A stretch of 64,000 nt of DNA from Alphaproteobacteria bacterium (GTDB taxonomy: Bacteria; Pseudomonadota; Alphaproteobacteria; Rhizobiales; Hyphomicrobiaceae): assembly GCA_022600345.1 (NCBI GenBank), contig JAHZKP010000026.1, forward strand, positions 1 to 64,000, given 5' to 3'. Every line of letters begins with the position of its first letter. Positions within the stretch are counted from its first letter, which is position 1. This document shows, piece after piece, positions 36,263 to 46,228 of the stretch. Under the pieces are notes generated by a model. It saw only the letters and a list, made by a program, of their open reading frames with translations. It was not told the DNA's origin and ran no database searches. The position numbers were made by a program, and so were the translations under genes.

Positions 36263-36329
36263 AGGTTACTTATGCGGGATGGAGGGTGGATTTCAGGTGA
36301 GACAGCGGCCTTTCAGGGCGTTTTCTTGT

Positions 36330-39300
36330 CTAATTGACCAGGGCCTGGGCGATTGTGCGTGCAAGCGTTTTTGCTTCGTTATCCGATATGCCTGGCGGGA
36401 TGCGATAAAGGCCGCCTCCGCCGCGATCCCGGAAAAGCGTTTCAGCTTCTTGCGCGACGTGGCGCAGGTGGCCTTCGAGAGGTTCGAACACGAGAGCGGC
36501 GATGCACTCTTCGGGGGCATCATGCGTGACGCTCAGCTCCCACCGGCTCATCTCATGGGCTATGAGTTCTGATGTGTCAGCGTACTTTTCATCGACAGCG
36601 TGGAGTACTTTGGGCGGAGGATCGACCCATTTGGTTATTTTTCCCGATCGATCGGTCCAAAAGGAATCGAAAATCAATCGGTCGGTCTCGGTTGAGATTC
36701 TTTCAAGCGAATTTGCGGCTGAGCGCGCCGCTTGAAGGCGAAACAAGCGTTCCAGGTCGATGCGGCCGATGGCAAGCGAGACATCGTATATGTCGGCGCG
36801 CTGGCCATCATCATACAATAGCGCTTCGAGCTGTTTGAGGGTCGCTTCGTCGCCGGTTTCAAAGAGTATCATTCCAACCATGTCGATGGCCGCCGACAGG
36901 AGTTCAGGCTGGGTGGCTTCGTCTTCAAGCATCTGATCGGCAAGTTTGCGGGCAGGCTGCCAACGGGCTTTTCCCAGCACTTCAAACAGGTACTGCAAAA
37001 ACCTGATCTTGCCGCGGGTTGTCTCGTTAACCGGGGCATCCTTGAGGACTGCGGCCATTTCCGTGGCGATGGCCAGGATGGGTTCGCAAAGCTGCGGCTC
37101 AAGACCCGCTTCAAGGCGGCTGTCCTCAATCATCGCCAGATCGATTGCATGTGTCATGCAATGGTGATCAGCGATACTGCCAATGGCTGCAACGACCTCG
37201 GGACTGGGAAGCCTTCCGAAACTGGCTGCATCGCCCAGCGCACCCAGCATCGCATCCATCAGATCGGGGTCAGACAACGCCTTGAGAATTTCTTGATCGT
37301 TGTCGGGGCTGGCGGAGATGCGCTTCAATTGCAGGAATTCTCGCCAATCGCTGGTGGGTGCCGAGGCGTGGGCCTTGGCCAGCACATCGAGGGACTGCTG
37401 GCCACCAAGACGAACAACGGCGCGCGCGCACATCTCGATATTCTGGTCGGGCTCTTGATAACGCACAAATTCATCAGCCAACCGGTCGCTGAGAATTTTT
37501 GCGGCTTGAGCGCCCCCGATGTCGGCGACCAGGAAAACCGCCTCGCTATAGGGCGATTCACCGGTCATCGACAGGCTTTTTGTTATGCGGTCCAGGAACG
37601 GCAGGAATGCCTTACTGCGACTGGCTTGCGCGAAGGCAAATGCGCGTTTTGCATCATCGTCGAATTCTGTCAGGGCGGATGCGAATGCGACAACCCGATC
37701 GCGATCGTGCGGCTTTGCCGTCTCGGCGTAGGCGTATGCGGCCATCAGGGCACGGGGTTGATCGTCGCCCCAGAATGCTTCTGAAATCCTGGGATGGGGC
37801 CGGGTGGAGCGCGCGCGGGCGAGGCGAAGATAGGGCGAATCCAAACCACGGCCGAATGTAACGTAGTTGTGGCCGGGGTAATCCTCCTCGGCGGTCTCAT
37901 CGCGCGCCAATTCAACAAACCGGCTGAGCGTGTCGTCCATTGAGCCAAGCGTCCTCAGGATCAACCAGTCTGGATCGAGGGCGGCGAGGGCGTCGAGGAA
38001 GGCTTCGGCTCCGCCGTCATCGCCCATGGAGGCTGCATGGAGCAATTCATGCCTGAGATCGTCGCCGATCCATTTTGAAGTGTCCTTAAGGCCGGCATCC
38101 GCAAAAATTTCTGACAGGGTGATCAGGCTCAGTCGATTAATGTCTTGTTCGCGGTACAGCGCCTCAGTCAGTTCGCCGAATTCCGCGTGCCGTCCACGCT
38201 GCCATAGCAAGGCGCCATAGAATCGGAAGACTGATCGCCAAGCCGGAGAGAAGCGTCGTTGAAGCGCTTTTGAAACCGGCCAGTCCAGCATGGCCTGGGC
38301 GACCAGGTGCTCTTGCAGCGTCAGGTGCAGGAAGTGGAATTTCGGATCGGCCTCGTGCCAGACGGTGAGCAAACGGGATGGCAGGATTTGCCGCTCGAAA
38401 TCGGTTGCAAGCTCGCGATCCTTCAAGCCGGCGAAGAATGTCCAATCGGCTTTGGCGAAAATCTGCACTGCGCCGCGCGGGCTGTCGTAGAGAAAACAAG
38501 CAAACCTCGATAAGTCATCCAGAGCAGCGGTGGACAGGATCTCAGGATCCCCATGACGACAGCGGGCTTGATGGGCAACGCGCTGCAGCAAGGTCTCATA
38601 GACTTCAATTCGTGACAGGGGCAGGCTTTCATTTGGCGCGGTGCTTTTTAGGAAACACAACGCCGTCAACAGAAACGGATTGGCCGACATCTCACGCATT
38701 CCCGGCACCCGATCCAACTCGGCGGCCAGCGCCGTGGCGTCCACGTTCAACCCTGCATTGGCGTTGGCCGCACACCAGTTTTCGATCAATGCGGCGACGG
38801 CTTCGCTATCCAGCTCGACCATTTCGAAGCGCTGGTCTTCGTTGAGGCCCTGCATCAGGCCCGCCGGCCGTGTGGTCGCGATCCAAGAAAAACTTGTCGT
38901 GGGATTGGCAAGCTCGCTGTAGATGGAATTGACGGCGTCCTTGTCGGAGGCGATCTCATCGAGCCCGTCGATCAATAAGATCCCCGGACCATCGGGGTAT
39001 TCCGCGGTGCCTGTCAGCAAGGCGCGGACCTGGGCGGCATCCAGGTCCTGTGCGGCGAGTTTCTGGCTGGCATAGTCGACAAGCGATAACGAGGGGGTAT
39101 GGGCACGGGCCTGAACATAGCCTCGCGCTTCAACGAAGAATGGCACGCTCGCCGTTGCCCATTCACCGGCGGCAATATCCAACGCAAGACGCCGCAACAG
39201 GCTGGATTTGCCTGTGCCCGGAGCCCCAACAATAAGCCGGCACCTTGTTGTCGCTTGATCGAGTGCCTCTCGGGGCGAGCGTCGAATTGCGTTTCGCTGC

Positions 39301-39842
39301 CGGATCCGCCGGCGCAACTTCTCGGCCAGTGTGGGACGCTGCTCCATCATGCGCGGCGCAGGCGTCGTCGCCACGGCGGGCGCAATTCGCAAGTCAACGT
39401 AGGCATGCGCGAGCGGCAGCGAATGATCGGTCTCAAACAGGGCCGGCAGGCGCGTGATCTGGCGGTCGCTGAGGACCCGCAACTGAAGCTTCTTGATAAG
39501 ATTGAGGTGCTGCAGCCTGCTCTTTTTTTCGTTGCTGCCTGCAATTTTTTGCTTCTCCCAGGCCCGCTCAAGTGCCGACCACCACGCCTGGGCGATCTGC
39601 TCGTCGGCTGCGTGCTGGCGGATCGTACGCTCTATTCCATCGCGTTGTTTGGGAATGGCGCCGCGGTAAATCCATCCCTTGGCTGTATTTTCGTCATATC
39701 CGCCGACGAGGTCGGGGGGGCTGGCTTCAAGTGCCAGATCACCGAAGCTCAATCCAATGGACCGGCGAAAGAGGTTCAGGATTTCTCCTGCCGACATGCA
39801 ATCCACATTTTCAGGTGGTGACTTCCTTAGCGATTTGACCAT
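36330..39842 (-). CDS. NACHT-domain NTPase with HTH-like N-terminus
   Basis: A 1,170-residue cytosolic STAND-type NTPase. Residues ~15-80 resemble a helix-turn-helix (FGDLALEASPP...NTAKGWIYRGAIP). The NACHT domain follows, with Walker A GAPGTGKSS (~206-215), Walker B ILLIDGLDEI (~289-298) and a sensor-like IATTRP. A long C-terminal half of helical repeats resembles HEAT/TPR. Prokaryotic NACHT proteins often act as phage or stress sensors, but no effector nuclease or transmembrane domain is visible here. The ATG at 39,842 has a GGAAT upstream. Divergent GNAT gene on the other side. Confidence 0.88.
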   Translation of the reverse strand: MVKSLRKSPPENVDCMSAGEILNLFRRSIGLSFGDLALEASPPDLVGGYDENTAKGWIYRGAIPKQRDGIERTIRQHAADEQIAQAWWSALERAWEKQKIAGSNEKKSRLQHLNLIKKLQLRVLSDRQITRLPALFETDHSLPLAHAYVDLRIAPAVATTPAPRMMEQRPTLAEKLRRRIRQRNAIRRSPREALDQATTRCRLIVGAPGTGKSSLLRRLALDIAAGEWATASVPFFVEARGYVQARAHTPSLSLVDYASQKLAAQDLDAAQVRALLTGTAEYPDGPGILLIDGLDEIASDKDAVNSIYSELANPTTSFSWIATTRPAGLMQGLNEDQRFEMVELDSEAVAALIENWCAANANAGLNVDATALAAELDRVPGMREMSANPFLLTALCFLKSTAPNESLPLSRIEVYETLLQRVAHQARCRHGDPEILSTAALDDLSRFACFLYDSPRGAVQIFAKADWTFFAGLKDRELATDFERQILPSRLLTVWHEADPKFHFLHLTLQEHLVAQAMLDWPVSKALQRRFSPAWRSVFRFYGALLWQRGRHAEFGELTEALYREQDINRLSLITLSEIFADAGLKDTSKWIGDDLRHELLHAASMGDDGGAEAFLDALAALDPDWLILRTLGSMDDTLSRFVELARDETAEEDYPGHNYVTFGRGLDSPYLRLARARSTRPHPRISEAFWGDDQPRALMAAYAYAETAKPHDRDRVVAFASALTEFDDDAKRAFAFAQASRSKAFLPFLDRITKSLSMTGESPYSEAVFLVADIGGAQAAKILSDRLADEFVRYQEPDQNIEMCARAVVRLGGQQSLDVLAKAHASAPTSDWREFLQLKRISASPDNDQEILKALSDPDLMDAMLGALGDAASFGRLPSPEVVAAIGSIADHHCMTHAIDLAMIEDSRLEAGLEPQLCEPILAIATEMAAVLKDAPVNETTRGKIRFLQYLFEVLGKARWQPARKLADQMLEDEATQPELLSAAIDMVGMILFETGDEATLKQLEALLYDDGQRADIYDVSLAIGRIDLERLFRLQAARSAANSLERISTETDRLIFDSFWTDRSGKITKWVDPPPKVLHAVDEKYADTSELIAHEMSRWELSVTHDAPEECIAALVFEPLEGHLRHVAQEAETLFRDRGGGGLYRIPPGISDNEAKTLARTIAQALVN

Positions 39843-39910
39843 CAATCAATTCCATTCCTAAGCATGACGTTTGAAACAAAAAAGTAAATAAAAACAGTCC
39901 ATTATCAGAA

Positions 39911-39930
39911 GCGCTACACGACCGCTACAA
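39911..39930. promoter_or_regulatory. Operator-like sequence upstream of the NACHT and GNAT genes
   Basis: GCGCTACACGACCGCTACAA is a near-match, in inverted orientation, to the tandem 11-bp repeat at 36,241-36,262. A further half-like CCGCTACGCGC lies at 39,954. It is in the 160-base divergent promoter region. Confidence 0.4.
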
Positions 39931-40002
39931 TGGCACGGCCCTGACACTCCCGCCCGCTACGCGCAAACCTTCATCACCCAAAAACTCAAAAAAGGTGATG
40001 AA

Positions 40003-40596
40003 ATGATCATTCGACCAGTCGAGGAGGCAGACGTCGCGGCGGTAGCGGAATTGGAAGCAAAGGTTTGGGGCGCGAGTGCGGCTGATGCGGATCAAATTCG
40101 GTCGCGCTCGGCTACATTCAAGGATGGCAACCTGATTGCTGAGAAGCCGATGGGTGTGATTGCGGGCTACGTCGTCGTGCAGCGGGTCAGTCAGGTTTCA
40201 ACGGGATCATGGTCCCAACAAACCGACAATGGATTGCTGGCGCGCACCCATCAGCCCGACGGGCAGTTGATCTATGGCGTCAATCTTTCGGTCACGCCCG
40301 AAGGCGCCAAACATGGTGTCAGCAAGGCGCTGATCGATCACTGTTACCGCAAGTTCGTGACACATGGCCCATGCAGCGCCATCTGCCTTGGGTCACGGTT
40401 GCCGGGGTTTGCACGCTGGTCGTTGGAAAACGGTCAGGATGTGGAGGAATATCTTTCGCGGCAGTCGGGAGGCCTGTCACGAGACCCAGAGCTTCGAATT
40501 TATCAGAAGAACGGATTCCGGTTCCTGTGGGCCCTGAAGCAGTACTTTGAGGATCAGGCCAGCCTTAACTACGGTGCGATGGTGATCAGAAACTGA
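40003..40596 (+). CDS. GNAT-family N-acyltransferase
   Basis: A 197-residue single-domain protein with the GNAT start IIRPVEEADVAAVAELEAKVW and a central strand-turn (LIYGVNLSVTPEGAKHGVSK) that fits the acyl-CoA-binding region, then YQKNGFRF as the C-terminal strand-helix. AAAGGTGA precedes the ATG. Substrate unknown. The LuxR-type gene downstream lies on the same strand. Confidence 0.8.
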   Translation: MIIRPVEEADVAAVAELEAKVWGASAADADQIRSRSATFKDGNLIAEKPMGVIAGYVVVQRVSQVSTGSWSQQTDNGLLARTHQPDGQLIYGVNLSVTPEGAKHGVSKALIDHCYRKFVTHGPCSAICLGSRLPGFARWSLENGQDVEEYLSRQSGGLSRDPELRIYQKNGFRFLWALKQYFEDQASLNYGAMVIRN

Positions 40597-40689
40597 TTTG
40601 GTGTGGCGGTGACAACATAGCGGGATGGCGGTATTCTCCATATAGTCTGCCATCCTTTGCCGGGCGTTTGAGCTGGGGCGGAGCAAGCA

Positions 40690-41862
40690 TTGTGTCGAGG
40701 CGGCCAACCGAAAGTGACCAACAAAAGCGCGACCCTGCTATCCCATGCGATTTTGCAGGCGACAGAAGACAACGAAAAATGGGCCGATGTTCTAGCCGCG
40801 TTGATCGAGATCACCGGTGCGGTCAAGGGCATCATGACGCTGCGCGACCGGCAATCGGCGAAACTCCTGCTGCCTGACGAGCTGACGAGCAATCTGAAGG
40901 CACCGCTCATTCATGGTATCGAGCCGGATTTCGTCGAGAGTTATCTGGACCATTATGCCGCCCTCGACCCATGGACGGAGATCGAGCGCGCCAATCATCC
41001 CTACGAACCCTACTTTATGAGCTACCACCTCGATTTCAACACCCTGGTGGGCAAGGAGTTTTGGAACTGGCTTCGGCCTCAGGGCATCGTCGACGCGCTG
41101 GTGGCGGAGATTGCCAGTTCGCACCGGCATTGGGTGGCGCTCAATCTGCATTTCGATTCGAGTTGCTGGGGACGCCAGGGGGAGATCATCGCGCAGGTTC
41201 AGGACCTGCTGCCTCCCTTGCGGACCGGCTGGAAACTGAGCGAAGAGGTGATGGGCTTGCGCCAGGGGCTTGCGACCAGCCAGGGCTACCTGGAGAACTG
41301 GTTGGTCCCGTGTTTGATCCTCGATGAGGATCTTATCGTTACGTCGGCAAACACGCTCGGTCTTGAGGAAATCCATCGCCACTTCAACACCTGCAAGAAG
41401 ATCCAGGTCGGAAAGCCAATCGAGGTCAATAACGGGGCGCTGCGACAGGCGTTGTGTGACATCCGAAGCCTGGAGCAACCAAACCAGGGCAAGCAAGCAA
41501 GCCTGCCCAGTTGCATAGACGGGCACACGATCTCGCTATCGGTCGTCGCCCAGGCGACGGACATTGTCGGCAAAAGCCGGGGAAAGTACTTCATTCATGT
41601 CGACCCCGTTGCGAGCTTGAAATCGGCAGCGGAGAAGATGACATTGATCTGGGAGCGCCCTGACCTGACGCCGCGCCAGTCGGCTGTTGTTCGTGCCGTT
41701 GCGGAGGGGATCAAGGTAAAGGCGTACGCAGAAGGAACCGGCATCACCGAGAAGACGGCCTATGACCACCTGTTGATGGCGCGCAAGAAAATGGGTAATA
41801 TTCTGACACGTGACATCTACATGACCCATCAAACCTATCTTTCACGCCAGCAGGGAAAGTAA
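40690..41862 (+). CDS. LuxR-type HTH regulator with sensory N-terminus
   Basis: A 390-residue regulator. The C-terminal HTH (LTPRQSAVVRAVAEGIKVKA...GITEKTAYDHLLMARKKMG) is the LuxR/FixJ form. The N-terminal ~180 residues and a middle PAS-like region (residues ~205-300) would sense a signal; no receiver-domain Asp pocket is seen. The TTG start at 40,690 has GGAG six bases upstream; a GTG at 40,714 is an alternative. Target promoters unknown. Confidence 0.8.
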   Translation: MCRGGQPKVTNKSATLLSHAILQATEDNEKWADVLAALIEITGAVKGIMTLRDRQSAKLLLPDELTSNLKAPLIHGIEPDFVESYLDHYAALDPWTEIERANHPYEPYFMSYHLDFNTLVGKEFWNWLRPQGIVDALVAEIASSHRHWVALNLHFDSSCWGRQGEIIAQVQDLLPPLRTGWKLSEEVMGLRQGLATSQGYLENWLVPCLILDEDLIVTSANTLGLEEIHRHFNTCKKIQVGKPIEVNNGALRQALCDIRSLEQPNQGKQASLPSCIDGHTISLSVVAQATDIVGKSRGKYFIHVDPVASLKSAAEKMTLIWERPDLTPRQSAVVRAVAEGIKVKAYAEGTGITEKTAYDHLLMARKKMGNILTRDIYMTHQTYLSRQQGK

Positions 41863-41944
41863 CACCGGGAGCGCGTGTGGGTTGCATGCTGAAACGTTTG
41901 TGCACGACACTTTAGCCAATTTTTTTATCGCAAATGCGAAAACC

Positions 41945-41958
41945 CGGTAGGACTACCG
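41945..41958. promoter_or_regulatory. Perfect 14-bp palindrome downstream of the LuxR gene
   Basis: CGGTAG-GA-CTACCG forms a 6-bp-arm inverted repeat of the size bound by LuxR-type dimers. It lies in the 485-base gap 41,863-42,347. That gap also holds TACACGGTGTA at 42,191-42,201 and no gene I can support. Confidence 0.45.
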
Positions 41959-42347
41959 ATTTTCTCCGCCGCTAGCTTGGGCGACAATAAGCCCTATTGC
42001 GGGGTGCAAACGGTCGTAACCTGCTGCAATCGACAGATCGCATGAGGATAAGGTCGTCTTGATAACCCACCGGCTTGGCCGACCCCGGCTGGCCAAAGTG
42101 AGGGATGCACGGTATTTCCCATCCTTAAATCTTTATTTTGGGACTATCGGCGTTGCGCCTTTTTGCAACCGCTGATTTGGTGTGACACGATACACGGTGT
42201 AGCTGTTTCAATTGCACCCCCGATCCATAATAATTGATCCCCCCGGCTCGCTACCAAGAACTCTAACCCATTCTCTTCACCTGCGCGCTACCTTGCCGGA
42301 AGTCAAATGGCTGTCAGGCGTGGCGAAAATTGCAAGGTCGGTGTGGT

Positions 42348-43058
42348 TCATCGGGCAAGATAGACGGTTTGGGTCTCGCGGCGATCCTGCAGGGGGTTGT
42401 GAAAGGTAACGGGCTGGGCCCAGGCTTTTTCGAATTCTGCCGCAAGTCGGGCGGTGAAATCCTCATCGGGCCGATCGTTCGACCATAACGCGAATATTCC
42501 ATCGGGGTGCAGGTGGGCGGTCAACTGCCTGAGGCCTGCTGGCGAATAGAATTCCTGATTGTCGGGGGTTAACAGGAAGTCTGGTGAATGATCGATATCG
42601 ACGATAATCGCATCATAGCGCCGGCCGGGGAGGTCTGGATCGAACCCTTGTGCCGAGGCGGCCAGCGCGAAAAAATCCCCATGGACGAAACCGCAGCGGG
42701 GGTCCGAGGTCAGCTTCGGCCCGAGCGGCAAGAGGCCCGTTTCATGCCACTCGATAACGGCTGCCAACGCGTCGACCACATGCAGTGAGCGTACGCGCGC
42801 ATCGCGCAAAACCTCCAGTGCGGTATAACCAAGCCCCAGGCCGCCGACGAGAACATCCAAGTTGTCCTTGCCGCAGTGGGCCAGGGCGGTGCGCGCCAAT
42901 TCGATTTCCGACACCGTGAATTGGCTCGACATCAGGAATTCGTCGCCGAGCTTTATCTCGTAGATATCTTCATTGGTTGGAAGATCGCGTCGGCGGCGCA
43001 GGCTGACGGCGCCGATGGGAGTGGGCTGGTAATCGAGTTCTTCAAACAGTTTGCTCAT
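42348..43058 (-). CDS. Spermidine-synthase-like SAM-binding protein
   Basis: About 236 residues with the Rossmann fold of polyamine aminopropyltransferases: LVGGLGLGYTALEVL (glycine loop), HVVDALAAVIEWH (acidic motif II), and YDAIIVDIDHSPDFLL where the catalytic Asp loop lies. It lacks the full N-terminal domain of true spermidine synthases, so it may be a methyltransferase-like relative. I start at MSKLFEELDY (43,058); an upstream start (43,073) is possible. Confidence 0.75.
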   Translation of the reverse strand: MSKLFEELDYQPTPIGAVSLRRRRDLPTNEDIYEIKLGDEFLMSSQFTVSEIELARTALAHCGKDNLDVLVGGLGLGYTALEVLRDARVRSLHVVDALAAVIEWHETGLLPLGPKLTSDPRCGFVHGDFFALAASAQGFDPDLPGRRYDAIIVDIDHSPDFLLTPDNQEFYSPAGLRQLTAHLHPDGIFALWSNDRPDEDFTARLAAEFEKAWAQPVTFHNPLQDRRETQTVYLAR

Positions 43059-43501
43059 GGCCGGTTCCAAGCTCATTTTGAGTTTCTTGAGACTGTGAGG
43101 GAGCCTTGGCACCCTGACCATCCATCCTGCACGATTTGATCGAGTGAACGGCGCTAACCAACTTTTTTAGCATCGCGACTGAGCGATTTTATTTGTGATA
43201 GAGAGAAACTTATGCGGATTTTGCTCGTATCTGCCTAAAATGCTGACCGAATTGCATCTTCCGCGGTCATAGTTGCCAATTGACACCGTAAAATGTTTGC
43301 CCCGACGTGTCAGGACGAATATGGCTTAAACAGTGTCAAGTCAGGGGGAGATCTATCGGGCGATTTGACTGGCGGACTGTCAACGACCGACTTCGAGGGG
43401 GTCTCTGGATAACGACTTTGGGTTGATGTAGGCTCTTCGATGCAATCCTAAGTGGATCGCAATGAGGAGCCCAGTGCTTAGTTTTTTTGTACGTGAGTAG
43501 T
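43059..43501. other. Gene-free intergenic region upstream of the srf-like operon
   Basis: About 440 bases, AT-richer than flanking genes, and no convincing ORF. It must carry the divergent promoters for the spermidine-synthase-like gene and the srfB-like operon, but I cannot name boxes with confidence. Confidence 0.4.
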
Positions 43502-46228
43502 ATGAGTACAGGTGGCGTAATTCGCGACGGCGGACCTGGAGCCGATGATGTAAAATCTGACGCGGCGTTCAATAACGCCGCCTCTTCGTTGTACCGCGTT
43601 CGCCCCAATCACGGGGTGGTGTTTGTTGAATTCGACCTGCCTGGAGAATTGCTGGGCAAGACGCAGACCTGGCTCCACGAAGAAATCGTCGACGACGAAT
43701 ACGGTCAGCGGCCGGTGTTGCTGCCACTGGAACGCGAGGCGATCTCGGACGGTGTTGCCTGGCATCCCGTTACGTTTATGCCGCTGGGGCCGCAGGACAC
43801 GCTTTGGTTGAGCGGTTACGACGGCGTCGAGCCGTTTCTGGGCACGTGGATCCCGCTGCCCTTTCTGAGACTTGTCACCGATCGTACCCGCAGCACCTAT
43901 CTGGACAGCGGTCCATCCAACTGGGTGCGGCTTTACCTGGTGCCGCCTGAAGGAGACTTGCGGGACGCGCGCCGGATCAAGGCCGTTCTGGCGATCGATA
44001 CGAGACTTACCGACACCAGCCGGCTGGAGAGCCCGCGGTATCTGGGACCGACAATCGAGGATGCCTCGTTCGGCTCGACATTCGCGCTGGCCGCCGAGGC
44101 CGACGAATTGTCAGATTTCCTTTCGGAAAACTGGATCGACGCCTGGTTGCGGCAGGCCTTTGAGGGGGCCAAGGACCAACTCGACCTTGGCACTGAGGGA
44201 CCTGAACGGGCAACGACCTGCCAACTGGAGCATGTCGCACGTTATCTGGCCTTGCTGTCGGCTCTGAAAAACCTGAGCCCCATTCCGCAATTGCGGTTCT
44301 ACAATGTGGCGAACCGGGAAACCTCTCCCAACACGGAGGGCGTCGATTTCGTCGTCGATGTCAGCGGCTCGGATATCAATTCGTTTATCATCAGCCAGAA
44401 AGCCACCAAGGATGGTGGCACGAGGAAGGTCACGCGGCCGCTGGGCGTGCGGGAGCTATCGCGCCCTGACCGGGTCCATGATCACGCCGTTCCAGCCTAT
44501 GTCGAATTCGATGCACCAGCCTTCGGCGATGCCCGGCTTTCACGCCTTTCCGGCCGCTCGGATGCTTGCAGTTGGCCGAGCCTTGTGCGCATTGGCGAAG
44601 AAGCGAAACGGCTGGGCTTGCGGGCCAACGCGACCGACGGCGTAACAGGCGCGAGCGACTTTCTGCGTCATGCCTGCGATGCCACCCTGTCGGCGAAAGT
44701 CTGGCGCCTGAGCACGGACAGCGCGTCGGGCGAGCGTGCTGGTCCTATGGCGACAAGTGCCGCGCTCGACCACCTTTCCGAGGACGGGCGGCTATTGGGC
44801 ACGGAGGATGGCGGACTTCCCGCGGTACGACCAAAATTTTCCAAGTCCTCGCTCATCAGCCTATTCATCTCGGAGCTGATCCTGCACGCCGTCTCCCAGG
44901 TGTCCGCCCCAAAGCACCACGATGCTGACGACGATGGGGCGCAGCTCGCCGATATCTCAACAGTCAAGATCGCACTTCCCGTCGCTATCACCGCGGATGA
45001 GCAACGCGCGATCCTTGAGCGGGCACGCGATGGCATCGATCTGGTCTGGCGCCTGCAGGGCTGGGATCGCGATCAAACCGGAATGGCGCCGCGAAAGCCG
45101 CGCCTGCACGCGTCTGTTGGGGCCGACCTGGCGGTTCAACTGCTCTATCTGGAGGAAGAAGTCGAGACGCGGTTTGGCGGCGATTTCAAGTCGTTTGCGG
45201 CAGCCGCGGGACGGATGCAGTCGGGTTCGGCGGGGATGGGCGCCTTCTTGCGGGTCGCCTCGATCGAGTTGGGGCAGTTCCAATCAACGCTGGTCGTTGC
45301 CGAATACGATGTCGACAACGACGGTACGATTTCACCCTCGCTCAGCCGCGCCGAGCGATCGTCGCCTGGCATTCGGGCGATGACGCGGGCGATCCTCGAG
45401 CGCCACATCATGCCGGCTATCGAGCGCGAGCTGGACAAGAGCCAACTGCCGTCGGCTGCTTCATTCCTGAGGGAGATCACCGGAAGGGCGCCGGTCGTCT
45501 GGCAAATGGACGATGGCGACTTCTCGACCCGGCTCGAACACAAGGTCCTGCAGCCGGCCGCGGAAGCCTTGTTACAGCTTTACAGCGAATTGCCGCCGGA
45601 TCCGGCTCACGGGATTGAGCACGCGAGCTTTGCCACACTGGTGGAACTGGGAGGTGGAGAGATCGACCTATTGGCAGCACACTTCGACGCTGCTGCCGTG
45701 CGGGCCGGAGCGCAGGACTTTGATCTTGCATCGGTGCGAATTCCACTCAATCAAAGGGCGATACGCAAAATCGTCCGCGGAGAACTGGATAGTTCGCTGG
45801 CAAATGTTCTGGCGGAGCTGCGGCCGGAAAATTGCGATCTGGTGGTGCTGGCGGGAGAATATGCGGGCCTGCAGGATGTTCGCGATGTCGTCTTCTCGCA
45901 CCTGCCGATTTGTTCCCACCGGCTGGTGACAATGCCCAGCGAACAGGTTGAGGCCGCAAAGCGGTCGGAGGGACGCGATCACACCCGGCTTCTGGGTATC
46001 CTTGGCATATTCGATCAGCATCGATTGCCGGCCGCAGGGGACTTTTCCTACCAGGGCGGACCGTTGCCGGATTCGACACGGGCCGACCATGGTTCACCGC
46101 CGGGGCCGCGCGCATTGCCCGATTATAATGACGGCGACGGGCCCAACATCATTGACGTTGAGCGCAATACGGAGTCGGCCTTCGGCGATATTCTGAAACC
46201 GACGCAATCGTCGGAGAAACGCCCATGA
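43502..46228 (+). CDS. srfB: SrfB-family protein, diverged (putative virulence factor)
   Basis: A 908-residue protein. Several blocks match the SrfB family (COG4457): RELSRPDRV, EFDAPAFGDARLSRLSGR, WPSLVRIGEEAKRL, FSKSSLISLFISELILHA and the late CDLVVLAGEYAGLQDVRDVV. Family members carry an actin/Hsp70-like phosphate motif of the type DIGNSRTCG; here the equivalent stretch reads VVDVSGSDINSF (residues ~281-292), so nucleotide binding may be lost. Start MSTGGVIRD with ATG at 43,502; no clear ribosome site. The gene overlaps the next by ATGA. SrfB and SrfC are usually paired; their biochemical role is unsettled. Confidence 0.8.
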   Translation: MSTGGVIRDGGPGADDVKSDAAFNNAASSLYRVRPNHGVVFVEFDLPGELLGKTQTWLHEEIVDDEYGQRPVLLPLEREAISDGVAWHPVTFMPLGPQDTLWLSGYDGVEPFLGTWIPLPFLRLVTDRTRSTYLDSGPSNWVRLYLVPPEGDLRDARRIKAVLAIDTRLTDTSRLESPRYLGPTIEDASFGSTFALAAEADELSDFLSENWIDAWLRQAFEGAKDQLDLGTEGPERATTCQLEHVARYLALLSALKNLSPIPQLRFYNVANRETSPNTEGVDFVVDVSGSDINSFIISQKATKDGGTRKVTRPLGVRELSRPDRVHDHAVPAYVEFDAPAFGDARLSRLSGRSDACSWPSLVRIGEEAKRLGLRANATDGVTGASDFLRHACDATLSAKVWRLSTDSASGERAGPMATSAALDHLSEDGRLLGTEDGGLPAVRPKFSKSSLISLFISELILHAVSQVSAPKHHDADDDGAQLADISTVKIALPVAITADEQRAILERARDGIDLVWRLQGWDRDQTGMAPRKPRLHASVGADLAVQLLYLEEEVETRFGGDFKSFAAAAGRMQSGSAGMGAFLRVASIELGQFQSTLVVAEYDVDNDGTISPSLSRAERSSPGIRAMTRAILERHIMPAIERELDKSQLPSAASFLREITGRAPVVWQMDDGDFSTRLEHKVLQPAAEALLQLYSELPPDPAHGIEHASFATLVELGGGEIDLLAAHFDAAAVRAGAQDFDLASVRIPLNQRAIRKIVRGELDSSLANVLAELRPENCDLVVLAGEYAGLQDVRDVVFSHLPICSHRLVTMPSEQVEAAKRSEGRDHTRLLGILGIFDQHRLPAAGDFSYQGGPLPDSTRADHGSPPGPRALPDYNDGDGPNIIDVERNTESAFGDILKPTQSSEKRP

